DNA of 64,000 nucleotides, taken from NCBI RefSeq assembly GCF_039542035.1, contig NZ_BAABHJ010000008.1, positions 620,001-684,000 of the forward strand. The letters are read 5' to 3'. Source of the stretch: Actinoallomurus liliacearum (GTDB lineage: Bacteria > Actinomycetota > Actinomycetes > Streptosporangiales > Streptosporangiaceae). The notes beneath the pieces are model-generated. The model made no database searches, had not been told where the DNA came from, and saw nothing but the letters and a program-made list of their open reading frames with translations. This document shows, in pieces, positions 1-7,417 of this stretch. Numbering within the stretch: position 1 is the first letter of the stretch; each line of letters opens with the position of its first letter. Both the position numbers and the translations under genes were made by a program.

Positions 1-212
1 ACCGGGACCGCTATGCCGCCTACGCGCGGCGCTTCGACGCGCCGTACGGGGTGTTCGCCACCGGTGACGGCGCGGTGTGCCGGCATCACGACCTCGCCGG
101 GCTGCGCGCCCTGCTGTCGGATTTCGAACCGGTGGACGAACGCCGGATCGACGTCACCACGATGAACGGCAACCGGTCGCGGGGAGTGCAGTTCCTGAGC
201 CGTAAACGGTGA
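1..212 (+). CDS. C-terminal fragment of a probable SAM-dependent methyltransferase
   Basis: Only the last 69 codons are present, read in frame from base 3 to TGA at 210-212; the 5' part lies outside the window. The end, with FEPVDERRIDVTTMNGN and a basic tail, resembles the C-terminal strands of class I SAM methyltransferases of the DUF-type found in actinomycetes. The SAM-binding motif would be upstream and cannot be seen, so the family call is an inference from the tail alone. Confidence 0.4.
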   Translation, partial: RDRYAAYARRFDAPYGVFATGDGAVCRHHDLAGLRALLSDFEPVDERRIDVTTMNGNRSRGVQFLSRKR

Positions 213-428
213 CGCGAGGACGGGGGGCGGCCGGCGGGGGAATCGGCTCGAGCGATGCGACATATACGACATGAATCGCATTGCGGGCGGGGTGGAAGGC
301 CAGGTCGGACGCCTGCGGATTTCGATGCGGTACCGGCTCTGGGCGGCTGTTCGGAATCAGAGACGTGGTCGGTCTAGGGCGCGTACGGTCCTTGTTCAGG
401 GAAACGGTCCAACGATCGAGGAGCGTCC

Positions 429-1412
429 TTGGACAAGGTTCAGCGACTGCGCGACGTCTCCGACGCCGACGTCGCCGCGTGGCACGAGGTCGTCGCGGCG
501 TCGGTCGCCCACGATTTCCCCGGTGAACCGGCGCCGACGCTCGATCAGGTGCACGGCCAGGTGACCACGTCCGGGCTGAGCAGCCGCCATCTGCTCTGGG
601 TCGCCCGCGCGGACCGCACCGTGACCGGCGTGGCGCGGCTCCGGCTGTTCGAGGGGACGGGCCGGCGCCATCTCGGGGAGTTCACCCTGCACGTCCATCC
701 CGAGCACCGCCGCCGGGGCGTCGGAACGACCCTGCTGCGGACGGTCGCGCGGGCCGCCCGGGACGAGCAGCGCCGCACACTCGTGGTGGAGGCGTCCTCG
801 CGGACGTCGGGCGCGGCCTTCCTGGAGGCGAACGGCTTCCTCTGCGCGCTGTCCCTCAGCCTGTTGCTGCTGAACGTCGCGGAGGCGCGCGGCGTCGAGG
901 ACATCGTCGGGACCGAGCACCCGGGGTACCGCCTGACCCGCTGGCTCGGGATGGTTCCGGACGACCTGGCGGAGGCGTTCGCCGAGGCCAAGAGCACGAT
1001 GGGCGACATCCCGGCGGGGAAGATGAACTACGGCACGACCACCTGGGACACCGACCGGGTACGGGACATGGCCGAGGTCGTCGAGAAGCGCGGCGACACG
1101 CTGCTGACGGTGGCCGCGCTGCACGAGAAGACGATCGCGGGCTTCACCGAGCTGATGATCCCGGTCGGTGACGGTACGCGGGCGATCCAGTACGACACCG
1201 CCGTCGTGTCCGGGCACCGCGGACGGGGGCTCGGGCTGTGGGTGAAGGCGGCCATGCTCGAGTGGCTTCGCGCGGAGTGGCCCGCCGTGCTGGAGATCGA
1301 GACCGACAACGCCGAGGACAACGCCCACATGCTCGCGGTCAACGAACGGCTGGGGTTCCGGCCGCTGCGGCAGACCCGGCAGTACCAGTGCGACCCGAGG
1401 ATGATCCACTAG
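429..1412 (+). CDS. Tandem GNAT-fold N-acetyltransferase (two GNAT domains)
   Basis: Probable cytoplasmic acetyl-CoA-dependent N-acyltransferase of 327 aa, about twice the length of one GNAT domain. The N-terminal domain carries a clear acetyl-CoA loop, EHRRRGVGT, at about residues 92-100. The C-terminal domain has a second one, GHRGRGLGLW, near residue 260, followed by the usual NxxMLAVNERLGF end. Substrate is unknown. The TTG start is chosen because GAGGAG lies 5 bases upstream (418-423). It is followed after 63 bp by the acyltransferase gene in the same direction, so the two may be co-transcribed. Confidence 0.85.
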   Translation: MDKVQRLRDVSDADVAAWHEVVAASVAHDFPGEPAPTLDQVHGQVTTSGLSSRHLLWVARADRTVTGVARLRLFEGTGRRHLGEFTLHVHPEHRRRGVGTTLLRTVARAARDEQRRTLVVEASSRTSGAAFLEANGFLCALSLSLLLLNVAEARGVEDIVGTEHPGYRLTRWLGMVPDDLAEAFAEAKSTMGDIPAGKMNYGTTTWDTDRVRDMAEVVEKRGDTLLTVAALHEKTIAGFTELMIPVGDGTRAIQYDTAVVSGHRGRGLGLWVKAAMLEWLRAEWPAVLEIETDNAEDNAHMLAVNERLGFRPLRQTRQYQCDPRMIH

Positions 1413-1475
1413 ACGGACGTTGGCGGTTCCCTGGCCTCGGCGGGTCTACAGTGACGGAGAGTCGAGGAGGCAGAG

Positions 1476-2150
1476 TTGCTGTACTGGTTCATGTACCGGG
1501 TGGTCCGCCCGCTGCTCCGGATCCTGTTCCGGCCGGTGGTCGTGGGGCTGGAGAACGTCCCGGAGGATGGCGCGATCATCCTGGCCAGCAACCACCTGTC
1601 GTTCGTGGACAGCGTGCTGATTCCGCTCGTCGTGCCGCGCCGGGTCACGTTCATCGCCAAGGCCGAGTACTTCGAGGGCAAGGGCGTGGCGCGGATCCTC
1701 GGCGCGTTCCTGGACGCGATGGGGCACATCCCCGTGCCGCGTACGGAGCAGCGCGCCGCCGTGGCCGCGCTGGACATCGCGCTCGGCGTCCTGAACAACG
1801 GCAGCGCCTTCGCGATCTACCCGGAGGGCACCCGCTCCGAGGACGGCCGGCTCTACCGCGGGCACACGGGTGTGGGCTGGCTCGCGCTGAACGCCCAGGC
1901 GAGCGTCGTGCCGGTGGCGGTGAAGGGCACTGAGAAGATCATGCCGGTCGGCGCGAAGATCCCGATTCCCCGGCTGCACCGGCCGGGCGTGAAGTTCGGC
2001 AAGCCGATCGACTACACCGCGTTCGCGGACATGCCGCCGGCCAAGGGCCGCCGCGCGATGGTGGACGAGATCATGAAGGAGATCGAGAAGCTGTCGCGCC
2101 AGGAGTACGCGGGCGTGTACAACGAGCGGTCCAAGCAGACCCAGGCCTGA
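1476..2150 (+). CDS. PlsC-type 1-acylglycerol-3-phosphate acyltransferase
   Basis: Membrane-associated lysophospholipid acyltransferase, 224 aa, expected to transfer an acyl chain to lysophosphatidate or a related glycerol phosphate. The NHLSFVDS box (H40 and D45 form the HX4D catalytic pair) and the YPEGTRSEDG phosphate-binding box near residue 115 are intact. The N-terminus begins with a hydrophobic helix typical of the family. TTG is chosen as start because GAGGAGG ends 5 bases before it. The gene converges on the SpoIIE-type phosphatase gene only 24 bp downstream. Confidence 0.88.
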   Translation: MLYWFMYRVVRPLLRILFRPVVVGLENVPEDGAIILASNHLSFVDSVLIPLVVPRRVTFIAKAEYFEGKGVARILGAFLDAMGHIPVPRTEQRAAVAALDIALGVLNNGSAFAIYPEGTRSEDGRLYRGHTGVGWLALNAQASVVPVAVKGTEKIMPVGAKIPIPRLHRPGVKFGKPIDYTAFADMPPAKGRRAMVDEIMKEIEKLSRQEYAGVYNERSKQTQA

Positions 2151-2174
2151 CCGCGGGGCTCCGCCTTTCCCTCC

Positions 2175-4583
2175 TCACAGGGGGTGTTCGAACCAGACGA
2201 CCTTGCCGGTCGGGGTGCGCTGGGTGCCCCAGTGCTCGGCGAGGGCGCTGACGAGCTGCAGGCCCCGGCCGTTCTCGTCGGTGGTCTCGGCCCGGCGCAG
2301 GTGCGGCAGGTCGTAGCCGTCGTCGCGGACCTCGCAGAGCAGGGAGTTCGCCCGGATCAGGCGCAGCCCGAGATCGCCCGCGCCGTGCACGATGGCGTTG
2401 GTCACCAGCTCGCTGACCAGGAGCTCGACGGTGGGTACCAGGGCGGGCAGGTCCCAGGTCCGCAGGGCCTGGCGGGCGAGGCGGCGGGTCTCGCGGACCA
2501 CGGCCGGCTCCGCCCTGAGGTTCCAGGAGAAGACGTCCTCCTTCGGGATGCCCTCGAAGCGCACGGCCAGCAGGGCGATGTCGTCGTCGTACCGGCCCGC
2601 CGTGCCGAAGCCCTCGATGAGCGTCTCGCAGACGTCCTCCAGCGGCCGCGGCGGACCGGAGAGGAAGTCCCGCAGCGCGGTGAGCCCGACGTCGAGGGGC
2701 CGGCCGCGGCGTTCGACCAGGCCGTCGGTGCACACGACGAACTGGCTGCCGTCCTCGACGTCGAAGCAGACCGTCTCGAACGGGACGCCGCCCACGCCGA
2801 TCGGGGCGCCGGGCGGGACCTCCAGCAGCCAGGACTCGCCGGACGGGGAGACCAGTACGGGCGGCAGGTGCCCGGCGTTGGCGATCTCGCAGCGCCGGGC
2901 CACCGGGTCGTACACGGCGTAGACGCAGGTCGCCAGGCACTCGTCGCCGAGCCGCCGGGCGAGGTCGTCGAGCTGGCGGAGCAGCTGGTCGGGCGGGAGG
3001 TCCTGCGGGGCGAGCGTGCGTACGGCGGTGCGGAGCTGTCCCATGATGGCGGCGGAGGTCAGGCCGTGGCCCATGACGTCGCCGACGACGAGGGCGAGCC
3101 TGCTGCCGGGCAGCGGGATCGCGTCGAACCAGTCGCCGCCGACCCGTACGGCCTCGTCGGCGGGAACGTAGCGGTAGCAGATCCGCGCGCCGGCGACGAC
3201 GGGCGGAGCGTCGGGCAGCATGCTGTGCTGCAACTGCGCCGCCACGCGCTTCTCGCGGCGGTAGAGACGGCCGTTGTCGACGCACACCGCGGCCCGGCGG
3301 CCCAGCTCCTCCGCCACGGCCACCTCCCGCTCGCCGAAAGGCGGCCGGTCGCGTCGGCGCAGCAGGACGATCGTGCCTAAGATCTTGCCGCGCGCGATGA
3401 GCGGCGTGATCAGCAGCGCCCGGCCGCGCAGCAGGGGCCGCAGGTCACGGCCGCCGATGCGGGAGGAGATGCGGCGGCTCACGCGCTCGCTGACCCGGGG
3501 GACGTTGACGCTCTGCCCGGTGGTCAGGTCGTCGGCGAGCGGCATCCTGGACGGCATCCGGATCACCTCGCCCAGGGGGACGAGATCGTCCCAGTGGCCC
3601 TCCTCCTCGTCGTACCGCATGGCCACGCGTACGACGCTGGGCGAGGCGTCCGCCTCCGGCGGGGGCAGCTCCTGGCCGGTGACGATCGACTCGAGCAGCT
3701 GAACGCCGGCGAAGTCGGCGAACGAGGGCACGAGCGCGTCGCACAGGGCGTCGGCGGTCTGCACCGGGTCGAGCGTGTCGGCGAGGCGGGCGCCGACGTC
3801 GTTGAGGAAGTCCAGGCGTTCCTGGGCCGCCAGGTGCTCCAGCGGCTGGTGGGGCGGCGGGTCGTACGGCGCCGGAGCGGTCGGGCGAACGCGGCCGAGC
3901 CGTGGCGCCGTGTCGCGGTGACCGGCGAACGGCAGGCGCACGGTCACGCTGACGTTCACGGCCGGATAGCCGCGGGCGAGGACCTGATCGCCGATCTCGC
4001 GGTGGTCGAGGTCCGGCGGCAGCAGCTCGGCGAGCCGGCGCCGGAGCAGCGCGGAGTCGACGGCGGACGACTGCACGAGGGTGGGCTCGACGCGAAGGAT
4101 CCGGACGCCGCTCGTGGCGGTGAGCGGGGCCGGCGGCGGGGGCGTGATGAGGACGTCGCCGAGCGCGAGGCCGTGGCCGTGCTCCTTGATGCGCTGCGCG
4201 TCGGCGGCCACGGCCAGTCCCCGGGCGTCGCCCGGGCCGGTCAGCGGATACACCCACCAGGCGATCTCCCGCACGGCGCCGTCGTCCAGACGCGAGACCA
4301 GGCACACCCCGGTCCAGACGTGGCGCAGCCGGCGGTCGCCGAACTCGAACGCCGACCGGTGCTCCTGCGGCAGACGCAGCAGCGTGCGCAGCGGGCGGCC
4401 GGCCACCGCGTCGTACGGGGCGCCGAAGACCTCCTCGGCGGCGGGGTTCCAGCGGGTCACGCGGCCGAGCTCGTCGAGCAGGACGACGGCCATCGGGGTG
4501 ATCCCGAGCAGGTGGCGGTCGAGCAGCCGGGGTGGCGCACCGGCGGCTGCGAGGCGCGTGGCGGGGCGTTGCCGAGTGACCAC
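2175..4583 (-). CDS. SpoIIE-family PP2C phosphatase with PAS, GAF and HATPase (anti-sigma kinase) domains
   Basis: Multidomain regulator of 802 aa, predicted to control a partner-switching cascade. Order: PAS-like sensor (about 20-130; MAVVLLDELGRVTRWN), GAF (about 250-420), PP2C/SpoIIE phosphatase (about 440-660; GGDWFDAIPLP and VGDVMGHG provide metal-binding aspartates), and a C-terminal HATPase_c (about 680-800; ELVTNAIVHG is the N box). Phosphatase and serine-kinase activities in one chain suggest it sets the phosphorylation of an anti-anti-sigma protein. The GTG at 4583 follows GGAGAGGGGG at 7 bases, so I use it instead of a longer upstream ATG. No STAS-domain partner is adjacent. Confidence 0.85.
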   Translation of the reverse strand: MVTRQRPATRLAAAGAPPRLLDRHLLGITPMAVVLLDELGRVTRWNPAAEEVFGAPYDAVAGRPLRTLLRLPQEHRSAFEFGDRRLRHVWTGVCLVSRLDDGAVREIAWWVYPLTGPGDARGLAVAADAQRIKEHGHGLALGDVLITPPPPAPLTATSGVRILRVEPTLVQSSAVDSALLRRRLAELLPPDLDHREIGDQVLARGYPAVNVSVTVRLPFAGHRDTAPRLGRVRPTAPAPYDPPPHQPLEHLAAQERLDFLNDVGARLADTLDPVQTADALCDALVPSFADFAGVQLLESIVTGQELPPPEADASPSVVRVAMRYDEEEGHWDDLVPLGEVIRMPSRMPLADDLTTGQSVNVPRVSERVSRRISSRIGGRDLRPLLRGRALLITPLIARGKILGTIVLLRRRDRPPFGEREVAVAEELGRRAAVCVDNGRLYRREKRVAAQLQHSMLPDAPPVVAGARICYRYVPADEAVRVGGDWFDAIPLPGSRLALVVGDVMGHGLTSAAIMGQLRTAVRTLAPQDLPPDQLLRQLDDLARRLGDECLATCVYAVYDPVARRCEIANAGHLPPVLVSPSGESWLLEVPPGAPIGVGGVPFETVCFDVEDGSQFVVCTDGLVERRGRPLDVGLTALRDFLSGPPRPLEDVCETLIEGFGTAGRYDDDIALLAVRFEGIPKEDVFSWNLRAEPAVVRETRRLARQALRTWDLPALVPTVELLVSELVTNAIVHGAGDLGLRLIRANSLLCEVRDDGYDLPHLRRAETTDENGRGLQLVSALAEHWGTQRTPTGKVVWFEHPL

Positions 4584-5221
4584 GGATGATCCCCCTCTCC
4601 AGCGAGGATGCAGGCGCACGGCCCCCCGACCCGCGATGTGACCGACGTTACAACCGGTTGCCCGACTGCGCTGCGTTTCGACGCGATTACGTCGCTCAGC
4701 GAAGGCGTCGGCACGTCCGGTGACCGAACCAGGCCATCGCCGCCCATGGCAGCGCCCACCACCGCAGGACGTGCTCACGGGGCCATGGGTCGATCGCGCG
4801 GCCACGCCCTGTGGTTTCCCGCAGGCCGCGCATGAAGCACGTTGTGTCCGGCGAAAAAGGGGTAACCACCCTTTTCGTCCAGCCAGGGCCGGTCCGCGGC
4901 CCAGCGGAGCGACGGAGGAGAGAGCCCCATGTGGACACAGAGTGTGACGAAGCTCATTTCGCAGCGTGTCGAACTTGCGTTAAACTGACGACTCCGGTAG
5001 GCGCCCGTATGAGAGGCGCCGAGCCTCTTCGCCGGTCGAGCCGACACAGTCGTCGGTGGCGCATCGGCGATCCGGCCCGCCGCTCCCCTGGCGGGCACAC
5101 ATAGCCGAAAGCTGCACGGAGATCGTCCGTGTCCGGCGCCTTCGAACCGGCCCCGCACAGCCGCGGGGAGCTCCCCCGACCGAGGACATCCGTCCAGGTC
5201 AGCACTTCTATGGAGCAGCAA
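4584..5221. promoter_or_regulatory. Divergent intergenic region between phosphatase and SigR-like sigma gene
   Basis: This 638-bp gap holds no convincing gene: short ORFs in it lack ribosome sites and family features. It must hold the promoters of both flanking genes. Visible elements are a perfect 10-bp palindrome CAACCGGTTG at 4651-4660, an AT-rich inverted repeat AAAAGGG/CCCTTTT at 4855-4875, and a weak promoter-like pair (TTTCGC, 18 bases, TAAACT) near 4957-4986. None can be tied to a known regulator by eye. Confidence 0.5.
4855..4875. promoter_or_regulatory. AT-rich inverted repeat, candidate operator
   Basis: AAAAGGG at 4855-4861 and CCCTTTT at 4869-4875 form perfect 7-bp arms around GTAACCA. 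It sits between divergent genes for a partner-switching phosphatase and a sigma factor, well away from any gene end, so an operator is more likely than a terminator. Function is inferred only from symmetry and position. Confidence 0.35.
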
Positions 5222-5806
5222 ATGACGACTGTGGCGAGCGATGCCCGCCAGGACGTCGAGCGATACGAGCGCGACGTCACGCCGCTCATCGACCCGCTGT
5301 ACGCCAGCGCGGTGCGAATGACGCGCAACCCGGCCGACGCCGAGGACCTGGTCCAGGAGACCCTCGCGAAGGCCTACGTGAACTTCCACCAGTTCAAAGA
5401 GGGCACGAACCTCAAGGCCTGGATGCACCGCATCCTGACCAACAACTTCATCAACACCTACCGCAAGAAGCAGCGCGAGCCGCAGCGCGCCGCGACCGAG
5501 GAGATCGAGGACTGGCAGCTCGCCCGAGCCGAGTCGCACACGTCCACCGGCCTGCGCTCGGCCGAGCACGAGGCGCTCGACCGCCTGCCCGACTCCGACG
5601 TGATCAAGGCGCTGCGCGACCTGCCGGTCGAGTTCCGCACGGCCGTCTACCTCGCCGACGTCGAGGGCTACCCCTACAAGGAGATCGCCGAGATGATGGG
5701 CACCCCCATCGGCACGGTGATGTCCCGGCTGCACCGCGGCCGCCGTCAGCTGCGCGAACAGCTCAAGCAGTACGCGCCGCGCGTCGCCGTGGTCCGCGCC
5801 GCCTGA
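5222..5806 (+). CDS. SigR/SigH-type ECF RNA polymerase sigma factor
   Basis: Extracytoplasmic-function sigma factor of 194 aa, close in pattern to actinobacterial SigR, which directs the thiol-oxidative stress regulon. Region 2 (about 22-90) has the family signature RMTRNPADAEDLVQET and FKEGTNLKAWMHRILTN; the middle EEIEDWQLARAESH is also SigR-like; region 4 (about 125-180) has YKEIAEMMGTPIGTVMSRLHRGR. The ATG at 5222 is preceded by GGAG at 6 bases; an in-frame ATG lies at 5210 and an in-frame GTG at 5129 could give a longer isoform, as known for SigR. Unlike sigR, no RsrA-like zinc anti-sigma gene follows. Confidence 0.88.
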   Translation: MTTVASDARQDVERYERDVTPLIDPLYASAVRMTRNPADAEDLVQETLAKAYVNFHQFKEGTNLKAWMHRILTNNFINTYRKKQREPQRAATEEIEDWQLARAESHTSTGLRSAEHEALDRLPDSDVIKALRDLPVEFRTAVYLADVEGYPYKEIAEMMGTPIGTVMSRLHRGRRQLREQLKQYAPRVAVVRAA

Positions 5807-5809
5807 CCC

Positions 5810-5831
5810 GGCCGGCCCACCCGGGCCGGCC
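5810..5831. terminator. GC-rich hairpin after sigma gene
   Basis: GGCCGGCCC and GGGCCGGCC pair perfectly around ACCC, starting 3 bases after the sigma-gene stop. There is no T-tract, as is common in actinomycete terminators. It lies between convergent genes. Confidence 0.5.
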
Positions 5832-5897
5832 GCCATCGCGCTCGCCCGGACCGGCCGTCCCGCGTCGGCTCCCATCGCGGCGAGCCACCGGACCCGC

Positions 5898-6851
5898 TCA
5901 GAACCCGCCCTGCAGCTGCCGGGTCAGCTGCTCGTACCGTTGCCAGCCCTCCTGCTGCCGGCCGTCCCCCAGCACGTACCAGGTCGCCGGCGACCGGGCG
6001 TCGCCGATCCGGTGCGCCGGGACGCCCGGCGGCCCCGCGGCCGCGCCTCCCACGGCCATGCCGATCGGCGCGGACGGCCCCAGCCAGCGCGGAACCGTCG
6101 TCACGTCCGCGCGGCCATTGCCCAACTGGGTGAACAGCGAGATCAGGTGCCGTCCGGCGGCGATCCCGCCGAGAAGGGACGGCAGGGTGGCGACCGGAAC
6201 CGTACGGGGGTCGGCGTACCCGATCACGATGGTCACCGCCTCCTCGACCTCCTCACCCACCTTCGACACGAGCAGCGTGCCGACGGCCGGTGTCGCGCCC
6301 GCGCCGACGATCGTCAGCCACGTCGCCGCGGCGCCCCGCGACCAGAACAGCTCACTGAGCCGCTCGCGCCGCCACACGTCGGTGGCGGGCTCGGCGGTCC
6401 CCCAGCCGCCGGGCGGCCCGCCGGTCAGCGCCGTGCAGACCTCCTCGGTGGCGGCGCCGATCGCGGTGTCCGACGTGTACCGCACCCGGAACGTCACCGT
6501 CAGCTGCGCGCCGACCGGCTCCGTCGGGGGCGTCGTGTACGTGGGCGCGTACGTCCGGGCCCGCGGGTCGATGATGAATCCAGCGCCGTCCCACACGAGC
6601 GGCACCCCGGACAGACCGTCGTAGTAGCCGCCGTCCGCGCGGACCACCCAGTGACTGTTCGGGCTGGTGAGCACCAGCCGCATCGGCACCGTGATCCGTG
6701 AGCCCGGTCCGGTGACGATCTGCAGTCCGCGCCCCGTCTCGCTGCAGAACCGCAGCCCGTCGGCCAGCCACTTCGTGAACCCCACGACCGGCCGGTCCTG
6801 AAGGATCACCAAGGCGTCGGCAGTCAGCGCGTCCGCCGCAGGACCGGTCAT
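5898..6851 (-). CDS. DUF6177-like protein, type VII secretion-associated
   Basis: A 317-aa protein with no signal peptide or clear membrane helix. The N-terminal stretch with VVLQDRP-like (ALVILQDRPVVGFTKW) and ETGRGLQIVT resembles DUF6177 proteins found beside type VII (ESX) secretion genes in actinomycetes; this is a pattern match made by eye. Biochemical role is unknown. It is last of three minus-strand genes headed by an EspI-like ATPase. Its ATG overlaps the TGA of a repeated 23-codon micro-ORF (ATGA) and uses the repeat's AAGGAGG as ribosome site, so its translation should depend on the repeat. Confidence 0.55.
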   Translation of the reverse strand: MTGPAADALTADALVILQDRPVVGFTKWLADGLRFCSETGRGLQIVTGPGSRITVPMRLVLTSPNSHWVVRADGGYYDGLSGVPLVWDGAGFIIDPRARTYAPTYTTPPTEPVGAQLTVTFRVRYTSDTAIGAATEEVCTALTGGPPGGWGTAEPATDVWRRERLSELFWSRGAAATWLTIVGAGATPAVGTLLVSKVGEEVEEAVTIVIGYADPRTVPVATLPSLLGGIAAGRHLISLFTQLGNGRADVTTVPRWLGPSAPIGMAVGGAAAGPPGVPAHRIGDARSPATWYVLGDGRQQEGWQRYEQLTRQLQGGF

Positions 6852-6919
6852 GTGTCCTCCTTCGTCGGAGGGATGACCAGAGGTGCTGCGCCTTCGATTC
6901 GCTCGCTGCGCTCACTCAT
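6848..6919 (-). CDS. Micro-ORF 2 of locus-1 repeat (23 aa)
   Basis: Starts MSERSERIEGAAPLV and ends IPPTKEDT. It differs from micro-ORF 1 only near the end, keeps the AAGGAGG ribosome site, and its TGA overlaps the ATG of the DUF6177-like gene. The conserved length and ATGA junction argue for translational coupling. Confidence 0.45.
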   Translation of the reverse strand: MSERSERIEGAAPLVIPPTKEDT

Positions 6920-6987
6920 GGGCCCTCCTTCGCCGGAGGGGCGACCAGAGGTGCTGCGCCTTCGATTCGCTCGCTGCGCTCACTCAT
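6916..6987 (-). CDS. Micro-ORF 1 of locus-1 repeat (23 aa)
   Basis: Starts MSERSERIEGAAPLV and ends APPAKEGP. It is preceded by AAGGAGGGCCC from the end of the 126-aa gene, whose TGA overlaps this ATG, and its own TGA overlaps the next micro-ORF start. The preceding gene itself ends with the same PLVAPPAKEGP. Whether the peptide is stable or only passes ribosomes downstream cannot be told. Confidence 0.45.
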   Translation of the reverse strand: MSERSERIEGAAPLVAPPAKEGP

Positions 6988-7364
6988 GGGCCCTCCTTCG
7001 CCGGAGGGGCGACCAGAGGCGGCCAGATGGTGCCGCCCTGCCAGTGCACCAGGTCGTCCGCGAGCCTCCGGGCGATCCGCGCCGCGTCCGGTATGCCCGC
7101 CGCCGCGCGCACCTCGACCCACCAGACCGGGACCTGGACGTGGGCGGCCGTCTCCGGGCCCAGCAGCCGCTCGATCTCGCCGCGGACCTCGACGAGTTGC
7201 GGTGTCTCGATGGACACGGTCAGCCGCCCACCGGCGTCATAGAGGTGGAAGGCCCCGTCGCCGGCGTCGTACGGCTCCAGCGACTCACCGAAGGCGATCA
7301 TGCCGTCGACGACGGTCGAGATCTCGGGCCGGTGCCGTACCAGGGCGACGATGTCGCTGGTCAA
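6984..7364 (-). CDS. Small protein of type VII secretion accessory set (unknown family)
   Basis: A 126-aa acidic soluble protein starting LTSDIVALVRHRPEI and with a compact alpha/beta pattern (DGAFHLYDAGGRLTVSIE). I do not recognise a domain. TTG at 7364 is favoured because AGGAGG lies 8 bases upstream; the GTG at 7373 would overlap that ribosome site. It sits 53 bp after the EspI-like gene and before the DUF6177-like gene, which suggests a shared secretion-related role. Its last 11 residues (PLVAPPAKEGP) derive from the tandem repeat, so the native C-terminus may have been extended by repeat insertion. Confidence 0.65.
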   Translation of the reverse strand: MTSDIVALVRHRPEISTVVDGMIAFGESLEPYDAGDGAFHLYDAGGRLTVSIETPQLVEVRGEIERLLGPETAAHVQVPVWWVEVRAAAGIPDAARIARRLADDLVHWQGGTIWPPLVAPPAKEGP

Positions 7365-7417
7365 CAGCCTCACCTCCTATCGGGAAGCGTGATCACGGGT
7401 CTTCCAAGGGGTCGTGG

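Larger units (their letters stand above)
6848..7014 (-). repeat. Tandem 68-bp repeat encoding chained micro-ORFs (locus 1)
   Basis: Read on the minus strand, two 68-bp units follow the 3' end of the 126-aa gene, whose own last 36 bp are a partial unit. Each unit begins with ATGAGTGAGCGCAGCGAGCG, ends with GCGAAGGAGGGCCC or a variant, and contains a 23-codon ORF whose TGA overlaps the next ATG. Unit 1 runs from 6987, unit 2 from 6919, and the chain ends in the ATG of the DUF6177-like gene at 6851. A related array is at 28986-29189. The units thus carry Shine-Dalgarno, start codon and stop. Confidence 0.85.

Noticed and set aside
4584..4805. Extension of the SpoIIE phosphatase to an ATG at 4805
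   Set aside because: The GTG at 4583 has a strong Shine-Dalgarno; the extension shows no domain and odd composition.
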